Assembly (NCBI RefSeq): GCF_023656565.1
Contig: NZ_JAMOKG010000003.1
Location: 930,001-994,000, forward strand
DNA: 64,000 bases
Source of the DNA: Flavobacterium tyrosinilyticum
Lineage (GTDB): Bacteria; Bacteroidota; Bacteroidia; Flavobacteriales; Flavobacteriaceae
Reading direction: 5' to 3'
Shown: in pieces, positions 15,643 to 24,016 of the stretch
Numbering within the stretch: the stretch's first letter is position 1
Layout: each line of letters begins with the position of its first letter
Notes under the pieces: model-generated
What the model was told of the DNA's origin: nothing
Database searches by the model: none
The model's input: only the letters and a program-made list of their open reading frames with translations
Position numbers and translations under genes: made by a program

Positions 15643-17289
15643 TTATTCTTCTCTAACAACTTCTTTTTTAACCACTTCCCTTTTCGCCACATCATAGTAA
15701 TGTTCTATTGTAACATGATTATGGTTTTCGGGCGTATTTTCTAATTCGTAAGCTTCTTTAAATCCTTTAAGCTTCACTTTAATGTTTTCATCTATTGCGC
15801 GGGTTTCTTTAAATTCACGAATTAAATCTAAAACATCATGCGAAATATACTCCGTATCATGCGCATTAATAATTACTTTAGAATTTTCTGGAATTTCTGC
15901 CAATGTTTGTTTGATTGCCGCTTTATTTAAGAATGAAACTTCCTGAGCCAAATCTATATGAATAATATCGCCATCTTCATATTCTTCTTTCTTGAAAACA
16001 TAGGCTCTTTTCAGATTTCCTCTCAACACAAAAATGATACTGATCACAATTCCCAGCGCAACACCTTTTAGCAAATCTGTCGCAACGACAAAGACCAAAG
16101 TTGCAATAAAAGGGACAAACTGGTATTTCCCCTTTTTCCAGAAATGCATAAAGGTAGCTGGTTTTGCTAGTTTATATCCAACCAAAATCAAAACTGTTGC
16201 CAATGTCGCCAAAGGAATTTTGTTTAAAATCGCTGGTATAGACAATACGCTTATTAATAAAAGAACGCCATGAATTATGGCAGACAATTTAGATTTTGCT
16301 CCTGCATTATTGTTGGCAGAAGATCTTACTACTACAGAAGTCATTGGTAGACCTCCCAAAAGAGAACTTACAACATTACCTATGCCTTGCGCTCTTAGCT
16401 CTACATTGGTATTGGTGTAACGTTTTTGCACATCCATTCTGTCTGTAGCTTCAATACATAAAAGCGTTTCAATAGAAGCGACTATGGCAATCGTAATAGC
16501 AACTACCCAAACTTGCGGATTTGTAACAGCGGTGAAGTCTGGTGTAATTATAATTGATTTAAAGTCATCAAAAGATTTTGGAACTGGCAAAGAAACCAAA
16601 TGTTCTTTTGCAATTGCCAAAGTGCTTCCTGTAGATATAAATATTTCGTTTAAAACAACTCCTGCTATAACTGCAATCAAAGCTCCAGGAACTAGTTTTA
16701 TTCTTTTTAAGAAAGGAACCTTATCCCAAGCTAACAAAATCACCAATGAAACTGCAGAAACTACCACAGCTCCTAAATGAATATGATTTAAAACATCAAA
16801 TAGAAATGAAAAAGAATTACTTCCATCATTTTGAATAAAAGCTTGATCTCCTTCAAAATCCGCATCATAACCAAAAGCGTGAGGTATTTGTTTTAAAATA
16901 ATAATAATTCCGATACCCGCTAGCATTCCCTCAATTACGTTTGTCGGAAAATAGTTCGATATACTTCCAGCCTTTAAAAATCCTAATGCCAATTGAATTA
17001 ATCCAGCAATAAAAACAGACATTAAAAATACATCGAAAGCTCCTAAATCGGTAATTGCGGTTAAAATGATAGCCGTTAACCCAGCAGCTGGACCTGATAC
17101 GCTAATATGTGACTGGCTTAGATATCCTACAATGATACCACCCACAACACCTGCGATAATTCCAGAAAATAATGGTGCTCCAGAAGCCATTGCAATACCT
17201 AAACACAACGGAAGAGCCACCAAGAAAACCACTAAACCTGAAGCAAAATCAGATTTAAGGTTGGCAAAAAGATTGATTTTTTTTGTCAT
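15643..17289 (-). CDS. SulP family inorganic anion transporter with STAS domain
   Basis: A 548-residue inner-membrane protein with about 10-12 hydrophobic segments over residues 15-425. It begins with the SulP hallmark ASGLVVFLVALPLCLGIAMA region and contains SVSGPAAGLTA. A C-terminal cytoplasmic STAS domain (about 440-530) includes EVSFLNKAAIKQTL and a VIINAHDTEYISHD strand. SulP proteins carry sulfate, bicarbonate or other anions. Adjacency to carbonic anhydrase favours bicarbonate, as with BicA-type systems, but the substrate is inferred. Confidence 0.88.
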   Translation of the reverse strand: MTKKINLFANLKSDFASGLVVFLVALPLCLGIAMASGAPLFSGIIAGVVGGIIVGYLSQSHISVSGPAAGLTAIILTAITDLGAFDVFLMSVFIAGLIQLALGFLKAGSISNYFPTNVIEGMLAGIGIIIILKQIPHAFGYDADFEGDQAFIQNDGSNSFSFLFDVLNHIHLGAVVVSAVSLVILLAWDKVPFLKRIKLVPGALIAVIAGVVLNEIFISTGSTLAIAKEHLVSLPVPKSFDDFKSIIITPDFTAVTNPQVWVVAITIAIVASIETLLCIEATDRMDVQKRYTNTNVELRAQGIGNVVSSLLGGLPMTSVVVRSSANNNAGAKSKLSAIIHGVLLLISVLSIPAILNKIPLATLATVLILVGYKLAKPATFMHFWKKGKYQFVPFIATLVFVVATDLLKGVALGIVISIIFVLRGNLKRAYVFKKEEYEDGDIIHIDLAQEVSFLNKAAIKQTLAEIPENSKVIINAHDTEYISHDVLDLIREFKETRAIDENIKVKLKGFKEAYELENTPENHNHVTIEHYYDVAKREVVKKEVVREE

Positions 17290-17372
17290 AATATAATACT
17301 AAAAAAATTATTCATTAAAGATTTACCCCATCTCGATAGAAATGCGGCTAAAGTTCGAAATAATCGGAAGTA

Positions 17373-17654
17373 TTATGCTACGTTAGGCGGTGGAGCAAAT
17401 ATGCTCGGAGAAATATTATCTAGTTTGACAATATTTTCAGAAATGATTGTTTTTTTCTCGATGCAAACCGGAATCAAAACTTCATGCTCAAGAATAGTGG
17501 GATGCATAACGTTTTTAAGTTCCTTATGCACTTCTTCCTCAGAGATACTAAAAGATATAGCCGTATTATTCCCTTTCTTAATCGCCTGAACAATTGTCGG
17601 GGTCGATAAGAAGGCAATAAATATGAATAATAATATGCGGGCTATAAATTTCAT
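17373..17654 (-). CDS. Small exported or membrane-anchored protein of unknown function
   Basis: A 93-residue protein beginning at the ATG at 17654. The longer frame from 17678 only adds residues before the leader. A hydrophobic N-terminal segment (about 3-24, FIARILLFIFIAFLS then TIVQA) is followed by a polar tail ending in a proline-rich APPPNVA. No domain is recognised. It precedes the SulP gene by 83 bp on the same strand and could be in the same transcript. The leader peptide supports it being real; its function is unknown. Confidence 0.6.
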   Translation of the reverse strand: MKFIARILLFIFIAFLSTPTIVQAIKKGNNTAISFSISEEEVHKELKNVMHPTILEHEVLIPVCIEKKTIISENIVKLDNISPSIFAPPPNVA

Positions 17655-17716
17655 CAGAACAAAAATAGCGTTAAACAAATAAAATCAAAGAAAATTCATA
17701 GAAATTTAACACAAAC

Positions 17717-17754
17717 AAAAAAGCAGAATGCAATTTTTATTCCATTCTGCTTTT
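17717..17754 (-). terminator. Terminator after dps
   Basis: On the minus strand a 12-bp stem (arms 17719-17730 and 17743-17754, core GCAGAATG) runs into six Ts. It lies 21 bp past the dps stop codon. Confidence 0.8.
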
Positions 17755-17775
17755 AATTATTTAAAAAACAATTAT

Positions 17776-18255
17776 TTACAAAGTTTCTTCTAACCAAGCA
17801 TTCATCATCCAAATCGTTTTTTCCTGCTCAGCAATGAAGTCACTCATCATAGAATTGGTTCCTTCATCATTAATTTCATCAGATTTGTTCAAGATTTCTC
17901 TCTCGATTTTTAATAAATCTGATAAAGAATGAACAATTAACTGAACTGCTTTTTCATCATTAGAAATATTCTTTCCAACCGTCAATTTATTGTTTTTAAT
18001 ATAATCTTCAAAAGTATGCAGAGGAGTTCCCCCAATGGTCAAAACTCTTTCTGCAATCATATCTATTTTCAACTGTGCATCTGTATACAACTCTTCAAAT
18101 TTTACATGTAAATCAAAGAAACGCTTTCCGCGAATGTTCCAGTGAATTCCTCTCAAGTTTTGATAGTACACTTGAAAGTTTGACAATAGCACATTCAATT
18201 CTTTTACTAATAATTCTGATTCTTTTACTGGTAATCCTAAAATATTCGTCTTCAT
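17776..18255 (-). CDS. dps: Dps-family DNA-protecting ferritin-like protein
   Basis: A 159-residue ferritin-like protein that oxidises iron with peroxide and shields DNA during stress. The ferroxidase-site segment YYQNLRGIHWNIRGKRFFDLHVKFEELY (seen from residue 35; His42 and the Asp/Glu residues of the next turn) is the Dps signature. The length fits a dodecamer subunit. It is divergent from oxyR across 107 bp, so OxyR very likely controls it, as in many bacteria. A terminator follows. Confidence 0.92.
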   Translation of the reverse strand: MKTNILGLPVKESELLVKELNVLLSNFQVYYQNLRGIHWNIRGKRFFDLHVKFEELYTDAQLKIDMIAERVLTIGGTPLHTFEDYIKNNKLTVGKNISNDEKAVQLIVHSLSDLLKIEREILNKSDEINDEGTNSMMSDFIAEQEKTIWMMNAWLEETL

Positions 18256-18334
18256 AATCTATTTTTTTACACTAATTTACTACAAATTTAGAGTAACTTT
18301 ACTAAAATAAACATAAATAAAAATTATATTTTCC

Positions 18335-18342
18335 TATTTTTG
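18335..18342 (+). promoter_or_regulatory. TAnnTTTG box before oxyR
   Basis: TATTTTTG matches the -7 consensus and lies 20 bp before the oxyR ATG in the 107-bp dps/oxyR spacer, where an OxyR operator is also expected. I cannot define that operator by eye. Confidence 0.5.
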
Positions 18343-18362
18343 CATCACAAATTACTATCAAC

Positions 18363-19307
18363 ATGACTATAACTCAATTGCAATATGTGTTAGCGGTGGC
18401 TGAGCATAAAAATTTCACTCTTGCTGCTGAAAAATGCTTCGTAACACAGCCAACTTTAAGTATGCAAATACAAAAAATCGAAGAAGAACTTAATATTTTA
18501 ATTTTCGATAGAAGTAAAAAACCAATTCAGCTGACTGATATAGGACAGAAAATTGTAAATCAAGCTAAAAATATCGTAAACGAGGCGGATCGTATAAAAG
18601 ATATTGTAGAACAGCAAAAAGGTTTTATTGGCGGAGAATTTCGTTTAGGAATTATTCCAACGATTATGCCTACGCTTTTGCCAATGTTTTTGAATAATTT
18701 CATTAAAAAATATCCGAAAGTAAAACTCTTAATTGAAGAACTGAATACCGAAGAGATTATTCTAAAGTTAAAAAATGGACATTTGGATGCCGCGATTGCC
18801 GCAACTCCGCTTGAAGACGAAAAAATCAAAGAGATTGTTTTGTATTTTGAGCCATTCGTAGCCTATATTCCAGAACATCACGCAAGTTTCCAGAAAGAAG
18901 AAATTGAAGTTGCCGACTTAAATCTGAATGAAATTCTTTTATTACAAGACGGACATTGCTTTAGAGATGGTATTTTAAATTTATGCAAAAATGTCTCAGA
19001 CGCCGACCAAAACAATTTCCAGATTCAAAGCGGTAGTTTTGAAACCTTAATTAAATTGGCAGACGAAGGCCTTGGTACAACGTTACTTCCGTACTTGCAC
19101 ACTTTAGACTTAAAAGAATCCGACAAACTGAAGCTCCGTAATTTTAAGGAGCCAAAACCTGCTCGAGAGGTAAGTTTGATCTACCCAAAGAGCGAATTAA
19201 AAATGCAAATCATTGACGCATTAAGATCTACAATTGCTGGCGTTGTAAAAGGTGCAATAGTTTTTCAGAATGTTCAAATCATTAGTCCATTACAAAAGAA
19301 AGCGTAA
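18363..19307 (+). CDS. oxyR: OxyR-type LysR family hydrogen peroxide sensor
   Basis: A 314-residue LysR regulator. The N-terminal HTH (ITQLQYVLAVAEHKNFTLAA, CFVTQPTLSMQI) is followed by a ligand-binding domain with the OxyR redox motif DGHCFRDGILNLC. The two cysteines fall at residues 199 and 208, exactly the E. coli OxyR numbering, so the peroxide disulphide switch is conserved. Divergent dps is the obvious target, and OxyR commonly represses itself. The length and start are normal, with a TAnnTTTG box upstream. Confidence 0.93.
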   Translation: MTITQLQYVLAVAEHKNFTLAAEKCFVTQPTLSMQIQKIEEELNILIFDRSKKPIQLTDIGQKIVNQAKNIVNEADRIKDIVEQQKGFIGGEFRLGIIPTIMPTLLPMFLNNFIKKYPKVKLLIEELNTEEIILKLKNGHLDAAIAATPLEDEKIKEIVLYFEPFVAYIPEHHASFQKEEIEVADLNLNEILLLQDGHCFRDGILNLCKNVSDADQNNFQIQSGSFETLIKLADEGLGTTLLPYLHTLDLKESDKLKLRNFKEPKPAREVSLIYPKSELKMQIIDALRSTIAGVVKGAIVFQNVQIISPLQKKA

Positions 19308-19311
19308 TAAA

Positions 19312-19334
19312 AAAGGAGCCAATTTGGCTCCTTT
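19312..19334. terminator. Terminator shared by oxyR and the convergent small gene
   Basis: The palindrome AAAGGAGCCAA/TTGGCTCCTTT (19312-19322, 19324-19334) is flanked by A and T runs between two convergent genes. Confidence 0.85.
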
Positions 19335-19337
19335 CTT

Positions 19338-19535
19338 TTATACTTTAATTAGTTGTAGACTTTGTTTTAATTCTGGTTTTCCAACAACGAAATTAAGTAA
19401 CCATTCTTGCAATTGTTCCATTTCGTAAGGTAACAGTGTTTTGATAGCTTTTTCTAACTCTTTGCAGAAAAGTATCGGATCGAAACTAACTCTTTCAAGT
19501 ATTGATTTCGTGTAATCAAACATCATTTTTGACAT
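19338..19535 (-). CDS. Small conserved-looking protein, function unknown
   Basis: A 65-residue soluble protein, predicted all-helical, with no signal peptide or membrane segment. DPILFCKELEKAIKTLLPYE is the most distinctive stretch, and no family is recognised. It is supported as a gene by its position up to a shared terminator with oxyR, an initiation codon with an A/T-rich leader, and protein-like composition. It has no operon partner; the next gene upstream on this strand (mnmD) is 166 bp away. Nothing in the sequence suggests a role. Confidence 0.6.
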   Translation of the reverse strand: MSKMMFDYTKSILERVSFDPILFCKELEKAIKTLLPYEMEQLQEWLLNFVVGKPELKQSLQLIKV

Positions 19536-19701
19536 AATAAAATAAGATTTTCGGGGGTTATCTATTTTTTTAAACTCGAGCCAAATTTAAACAAATAACT
19601 AACATAAATTCTACTTTTAACTTATTTTTTTAAAAAATTTAGCAACGAATACGTTTTCTTAAAACATATAAATCAATGTAGAATTATTCTAAATAACTCA
19701 T

Positions 19702-20364
19702 TTAAACCTTTTTAAAGGCTCGAAACATTTCTCTTTTTCCTGGAGGTCCTGCTAACTTTTCTACAGTAAATCCAACTTCAATCATGCTTCTTTTAACAAC
19801 TCCTCTAGCTGCATAAGTTACAAGAACTCCGTTTGGCTTTAAACTGTTGTACATTTTCTGAAAAATTTCGGTACTCCAAAGTTCTGGTTGCACTCGGAAA
19901 CCAAAGGCGTCAAAATAAATCAAATCAAAAATTTCAAAATCGTTTATTTCGTGAAAAAATTGTTTTCTTTTGGTTAACCAGAACTGATCGCAAATTTCTA
20001 TTTTTTGATTCCATTCCGTTTTATGCATTTTTTCAAAAATGTTATAAAATACCGACGCTTCTAATTCTTCAGCATAATTCATTTCCAAAATCTCGTCTGC
20101 ATCTACTGGGTAAGCTTCAACTCCGACATAGTCAATAGCCTGCTTCTTTCTAACAGATTCTAAAAAAGTTATAAAAGCATTCAAACCAGTCCCAAAACCT
20201 ATTTCCAATATGCTTATCGGATTTTCAAATAAAGAAAGACCATTTTTAATAAAAACATGCTTTGCTTCCTGAATGGCACCATGTTTAGAATGATAGCATT
20301 CATCCCATTCTGGCAAACGAATTGTAGTTGAGCCATCTAGCGTTTTAATTATTTCTCTTTTCAC
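19702..20364 (-). CDS. mnmD: tRNA (mnm5s2U34) methyltransferase MnmD
   Basis: A 220-residue SAM-dependent methyltransferase that adds the last methyl of mnm5s2U at wobble position 34 of certain tRNAs. The opening TLDGSTTIRLPEWDECYHSKHGA is the MnmD/MnmC-N signature. ILEIGFGTGLNAF (about 53-65) is the SAM loop, and DLIYFDAFGFRVQPELW is motif IV with its substrate region. Only the methyltransferase domain is present, without the FAD-dependent oxidase half of E. coli MnmC, as is usual in this phylum. It is divergent from ilvE. Confidence 0.9.
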   Translation of the reverse strand: MKREIIKTLDGSTTIRLPEWDECYHSKHGAIQEAKHVFIKNGLSLFENPISILEIGFGTGLNAFITFLESVRKKQAIDYVGVEAYPVDADEILEMNYAEELEASVFYNIFEKMHKTEWNQKIEICDQFWLTKRKQFFHEINDFEIFDLIYFDAFGFRVQPELWSTEIFQKMYNSLKPNGVLVTYAARGVVKRSMIEVGFTVEKLAGPPGKREMFRAFKKV

Positions 20365-20581
20365 TTTTTTTAGAATTTTACAATGGTTTTTTATTGGTTT
20401 TCAAGCCATTTTAATAATCAAATTTAATCAAAACTAATGCGTAAAGCCTTAAAAAACCATACTTTTTTCATAAAATCTTTATAAAAATCAATTAAATATT
20501 TGAGTTTATTATAGGATAAATAAATCTCAATCAAAACCATCAAATAATGAATTTTCGCTAAGCATTTTACATATTTTTACG

Positions 20582-20589
20582 TAATTTTG
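20582..20589 (+). promoter_or_regulatory. TAnnTTTG box before ilvE, in a gene-free spacer
   Basis: TAATTTTG matches the -7 consensus, 84 bp before the ilvE ATG, leaving a leader of roughly 75 nt. The surrounding spacer 20365-20673 (309 bp) is AT-rich, holds the divergent mnmD and ilvE promoters and shows no gene. I see no leader peptide rich in Leu, Ile or Val codons. Confidence 0.4.
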
Positions 20590-20673
20590 CATTCAATAAA
20601 TTCCATTTTAAATGATATTATCACTTTAGATTTCTGATAGTGAAGAGTATCTCACAAAAAAACTTACATAACT

Positions 20674-21744
20674 ATGAGTACAACTCAAACAAGCAAAATT
20701 GAAATCATTAAAGCTACTTCTACAAAAATCAATGAAGTAGATTTTGACAACTTAAGTTTTGGTGCTGTATTTACAGACCATTTATTCGAATGCGATTTTA
20801 AAAACGGGCAGTGGCAAAATCCTGTCATTAAGCCTTATGCTCCAATTTTAATGGATCCATCTTCAAAAGTCTTCCATTATGGACAAGCAATTTTCGAAGG
20901 AATGAAAGCTTATAAAGATGACAATAATGATGTTTGGTTGTTTAGACCAGATGAAAACTTTAACCGTTTTAATAAATCTGCTGTAAGAATGGCAATGCCA
21001 GAAGTTCCTGAAGCTATTTTTATGGATGGTTTAAATGAATTATTGAAATTAGACAAAGACTGGATTCAAAGAGGAAACGGAGCTAGTATGTACATTCGTC
21101 CATTTATGATTGCTACTGGTCCTGGAGTTATCGCAAATCCTTCTGACGAATATAAATTTATGATTTTACTTTCTCCTGCAAAAGCATATTATGGAGGTGA
21201 AGTAAAAGTAATCATTGCAGAGCATTTCAGTAGAGCTGCAAATGGTGGAATCGGTGCTGCAAAAGCTGCTGGAAACTACGCTGCTCAATTTTATCCAACT
21301 AACTTGGCAAACAAAGACGGTTTCCAACAAGTTATTTGGACAGATGATGCAACGCACACAAAATTAGAAGAAGCGGGAACAATGAACGTTTTCTTCAGAA
21401 TCAACGATACTTTATTAACAGCTCCAACAAGCGAAAGAATTTTAGATGGTGTTACCAGAAAAAGTTTGATCGCAATGGCTGAAAAAGAAGGACTAAAAGT
21501 TGATGTTCGCCCAGTAATTGTTTCAGAATTGGTTGAAGCGGCTAAAAACGGATCTTTAAAAGAAATCTTTGGAGCAGGAACTGCTGCAGTTATTAGCGTT
21601 ATCAAAGGATTCTCTTATAAAGATGAATATTTTGAAATGGCTCCAATCGAGAATTCTTATGCTTCTTTCTTAAAAGAAAAATTAACAAGTCTTCAAAACA
21701 AACTTTCTGAAGATACTTTTGGATGGACAGTTAAGGTTCAATAA
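20674..21744 (+). CDS. ilvE: Branched-chain amino acid aminotransferase
   Basis: A 356-residue PLP enzyme of the eukaryote-like BCAT group that exchanges the amino group between glutamate and Val, Leu or Ile. The PLP lysine lies in GIGAAKAAGNYAA, the usual GxxKxxGNY setting. EEAGTMNVFFRI and TDDATHTKLEE line the cofactor and substrate site, and QAIFEGMKAYK is near the N-terminus. The length is normal for this group (E. coli IlvE is shorter, near 309). Single gene with its own terminator. Confidence 0.92.
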   Translation: MSTTQTSKIEIIKATSTKINEVDFDNLSFGAVFTDHLFECDFKNGQWQNPVIKPYAPILMDPSSKVFHYGQAIFEGMKAYKDDNNDVWLFRPDENFNRFNKSAVRMAMPEVPEAIFMDGLNELLKLDKDWIQRGNGASMYIRPFMIATGPGVIANPSDEYKFMILLSPAKAYYGGEVKVIIAEHFSRAANGGIGAAKAAGNYAAQFYPTNLANKDGFQQVIWTDDATHTKLEEAGTMNVFFRINDTLLTAPTSERILDGVTRKSLIAMAEKEGLKVDVRPVIVSELVEAAKNGSLKEIFGAGTAAVISVIKGFSYKDEYFEMAPIENSYASFLKEKLTSLQNKLSEDTFGWTVKVQ

Positions 21745-21766
21745 TCCCAAAACCATTATAAAAAAG

Positions 21767-21805
21767 AAACCCGATAAATTTAGTTTTATCGGGTTTTGTT
21801 TTTTT
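21767..21805 (+). terminator. Terminator after ilvE
   Basis: A 12-bp stem AAACCCGATAAA (21767-21778) pairs with 21785-21796 across a 6-nt loop and runs into a T-rich tract. Confidence 0.9.
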
Positions 21806-21843
21806 GTGTATTATTAAATTTGCTATGTGGAGTTTCTTGCGAA

Positions 21844-21868
21844 GATTTCTCCTTCGTCGAAATGACAA
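21844..21868. repeat. Single arm of family A palindromic element
   Basis: This is identical over 25 bp to the right arm at 7087-7111, including the preceding TTGCG-like context. No complementary arm is seen nearby, so it is a solo or decayed copy between ilvE and the MazG-like gene. Confidence 0.75.
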
Positions 21869-21951
21869 AAATGAGACAAAGCTTTGTGTTCTTTGCTTTT
21901 TTTTTACAAGAACTGCAAAAAAAACTTAGAGTTCTTTGCGTTTAATCCTCT

Positions 21952-22332
21952 TTATAATAATTTCGAAAAATCAGGTTTAAAATAATTTGGGCCTTTCATC
22001 ACTTTTCCGTCTTCGCGATAAATTGGTTTTCCATCTTCACCCAATTTACTCATATTACTGCGTTGGATTTCGTCGAAAACTGCCTCAATTTTATCTTGAA
22101 GTCCGTGCTCTATAATTGTTCCGCACAAAATATACATCATATCTCCAAGTGCATCTGCAATTTCAGCCAAATCATTATTTTGAACCGCCTCGTAATACTC
22201 TTCATTTTCTTCCTTCATTAAATTATAACGAAGTAATTTTTTCTCTGCTCCTACATCGGCAATTGGAGTTGCGCTATGGCCAATTTTAAAAGCAGTGTGA
22301 AATTCGGTTACGGCGTCAAGTTGTTTTTTCAT
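21952..22332 (-). CDS. MazG-like nucleoside triphosphate pyrophosphohydrolase
   Basis: A 126-residue all-alpha NTP pyrophosphohydrolase. The metal-binding pattern EENEEYYEA (about 41-49) followed by EIADALGDMMYI (about 56-67) reproduces the ExxE...ExxD arrangement of the MazG/HisE superfamily, which hydrolyses NTPs or dNTPs to the monophosphate and pyrophosphate. The C-terminus GPNYFKPDF is often seen in the small phosphoribosyl-ATP-pyrophosphohydrolase-like members. It is probably a house-cleaning enzyme; the actual nucleotide is unknown. Single gene. Confidence 0.82.
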   Translation of the reverse strand: MKKQLDAVTEFHTAFKIGHSATPIADVGAEKKLLRYNLMKEENEEYYEAVQNNDLAEIADALGDMMYILCGTIIEHGLQDKIEAVFDEIQRSNMSKLGEDGKPIYREDGKVMKGPNYFKPDFSKLL

Positions 22333-22438
22333 ATAGTCGTTTTCTTTTTTTTGCTAATTTAACTCACTTTCTTATAAATCTGAAAATTTATTGAAGGAAA
22401 TGAAAAGGCAATTTAGCAGCAAATCGTTTACAAATCTT

Positions 22439-22446
22439 TAAATTTG
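22439..22446 (+). promoter_or_regulatory. TAnnTTTG box before a small membrane protein gene
   Basis: TAAATTTG matches the -7 consensus and lies 18 bp upstream of the ATG at 22465. It argues against the in-frame TTG at 22444, which lies inside the box. Confidence 0.55.
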
Positions 22447-22464
22447 CCAAAAATTTTTATAACT

Positions 22465-22653
22465 ATGTTTAGTCAAGGTCAAATACAATTTGGAATATGT
22501 TTTTTTATCGTTTTTGTAATCATTATGATATTTGCTTATCGAAAAGATTTAAAATTACACAAAGTCTTTTATAAAGGAAATTACAAAGTACTCCTTGCCT
22601 TTCTGCTTTTCATTGTCCTTTTGTTCGTAATTAAAATATTTTTGAAACGATAA
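22465..22653 (+). CDS. Small two-helix membrane protein, function unknown
   Basis: A 62-residue protein with two hydrophobic segments (about 9-27 and 45-60) separated by a basic loop (RKDLKLHKVFYKGNYK), so both ends are probably on the same side of the inner membrane. No family is recognised. A TAnnTTTG box sits immediately upstream and fits the ATG at 22465. It precedes the SRPBCC gene by 96 bp on the same strand. It is likely a real gene because of composition, charge pattern and promoter. Confidence 0.65.
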   Translation: MFSQGQIQFGICFFIVFVIIMIFAYRKDLKLHKVFYKGNYKVLLAFLLFIVLLFVIKIFLKR

Positions 22654-22749
22654 ATTATTCTGGTTGCCATAAAATAAAACCTAATCATTATGGGTTATTA
22701 GTAAGACTCATGATAAATTTATAACTTTACCGAAACCAAACAGCCTACC

Positions 22750-23937
22750 ATGAAAATTCTAAAGTATTTATTTCTTTTTGCACTTTTAAGCTTTGTTGCT
22801 CTTACTGTTTTTGTTGCTACTCAAAAAGGGGATTTTTCTGTAGAAAGAAGTAAAGTCATCAATTCTCCTCGTACAACGGTTTATAACTACCTAAACGACT
22901 TTAGAAATTACGAAGATTTTGAATCATGGTCGGTTGAAGATCCTTCTATAAAAATGACGTACGCTAATAAAACTAGCGGAAATGGTGCAACATTTTATTG
23001 GGATGGTGCAGATGGAAAAGGAAATTCTATTATTCTTAAAACAAAAGATGGTGAAAGCATTGACCAAAAAATGCAATTTGACGGTACGGAAGCTGATGTA
23101 AATTGGACTTTAAAAGATACTTTGAACGGAAAAACAAAAGTTACCTGGAAAGGAAAAGGAACAATGAGTTTTCTATTTAAAATTTATACCGCATTACATG
23201 GAGGTTCAGACAGAGTTATCGGAACGATCTACGAAAAAAGTTTGGCCAATATTGACAAAAATTTAGATTACGAAACCAAAACTTACGCCGTTACAGTAGA
23301 CGGAGTCGTTAAGAAAACAGAAACACCTTATATAAAACAGACTTTTACTAGCGAAATTGCCAAAGTAAATAAAAATGCTAGAATTGTAATTCCAAAACTT
23401 ATTCAATTTAGCGAAACAAATGGTTTAGCAGCAAGCGGAAAACCATTCATTATTTATCATACTTACGACACTAAAACAGGTTTGGCAAAGATTTCAATCT
23501 GCTTGCCTATTAATAAAGAAATCTCAACGAGTTCAGGAAGTGATATTTTAGCAGGAAAATTAAATGGTTTTGATGCTGTAAAAACAACTCTTAACGGAGA
23601 TTACTCTCATAGAAACGAAGCAATAGCAAAAACAACGGCTTACATTAACAACCAAAAAATTATTCCAGATTTGAGCTGGTCTCATCTTGAAATCTTAACG
23701 TTGAGCAAATTGGATGTAAAAGCTTCTTCAAAATTGGTGACTGAAATTTATTTCCCAATAAAACCAAAAGTAGTTCCTGTTACCGCTGAGCCAACTTACA
23801 GCCCGGAAAGCACTAGCGAAACTACAAACGAGCCACATACAGAACAACCACGCACAGAGCCTGTAAAACGCAAGCCAGCAGCACCAACTCCTGCTCCTAC
23901 GCAAACACCAGCACAAGAAGAAGACTCAGAATTTTAA
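22750..23937 (+). CDS. Membrane-anchored SRPBCC and GyrI-like ligand-binding protein
   Basis: A 395-residue protein with an N-terminal hydrophobic segment (about 5-24), a SRPBCC/polyketide-cyclase-like domain (about 30-170; SKVINSPRTTVYNYLNDFRNYEDF is the typical first strand and helix), and a GyrI-like effector domain (about 190-330). A Pro/Thr/Glu-rich tail (about 340-395) looks disordered. SRPBCC and GyrI-like folds bind small hydrophobic or aromatic ligands; no enzyme residues are evident. The ligand is unknown. It lies 79 bp ahead of the sigma factor operon, though the link is uncertain. Confidence 0.8.
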   Translation: MKILKYLFLFALLSFVALTVFVATQKGDFSVERSKVINSPRTTVYNYLNDFRNYEDFESWSVEDPSIKMTYANKTSGNGATFYWDGADGKGNSIILKTKDGESIDQKMQFDGTEADVNWTLKDTLNGKTKVTWKGKGTMSFLFKIYTALHGGSDRVIGTIYEKSLANIDKNLDYETKTYAVTVDGVVKKTETPYIKQTFTSEIAKVNKNARIVIPKLIQFSETNGLAASGKPFIIYHTYDTKTGLAKISICLPINKEISTSSGSDILAGKLNGFDAVKTTLNGDYSHRNEAIAKTTAYINNQKIIPDLSWSHLEILTLSKLDVKASSKLVTEIYFPIKPKVVPVTAEPTYSPESTSETTNEPHTEQPRTEPVKRKPAAPTPAPTQTPAQEEDSEF

Positions 23938-24016
23938 GTAATTTTAAAAGCGCATTAAACCTTTTACATTAAATTCTGTCTAACTTCTATTAAAGAAAGT
24001 TTACAAAACAAAAAGT

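Noticed and set aside
20365..20673. Attenuator or leader peptide before ilvE
   Set aside because: No short frame rich in Leu, Ile or Val codons and no alternative hairpins with a T run were seen.
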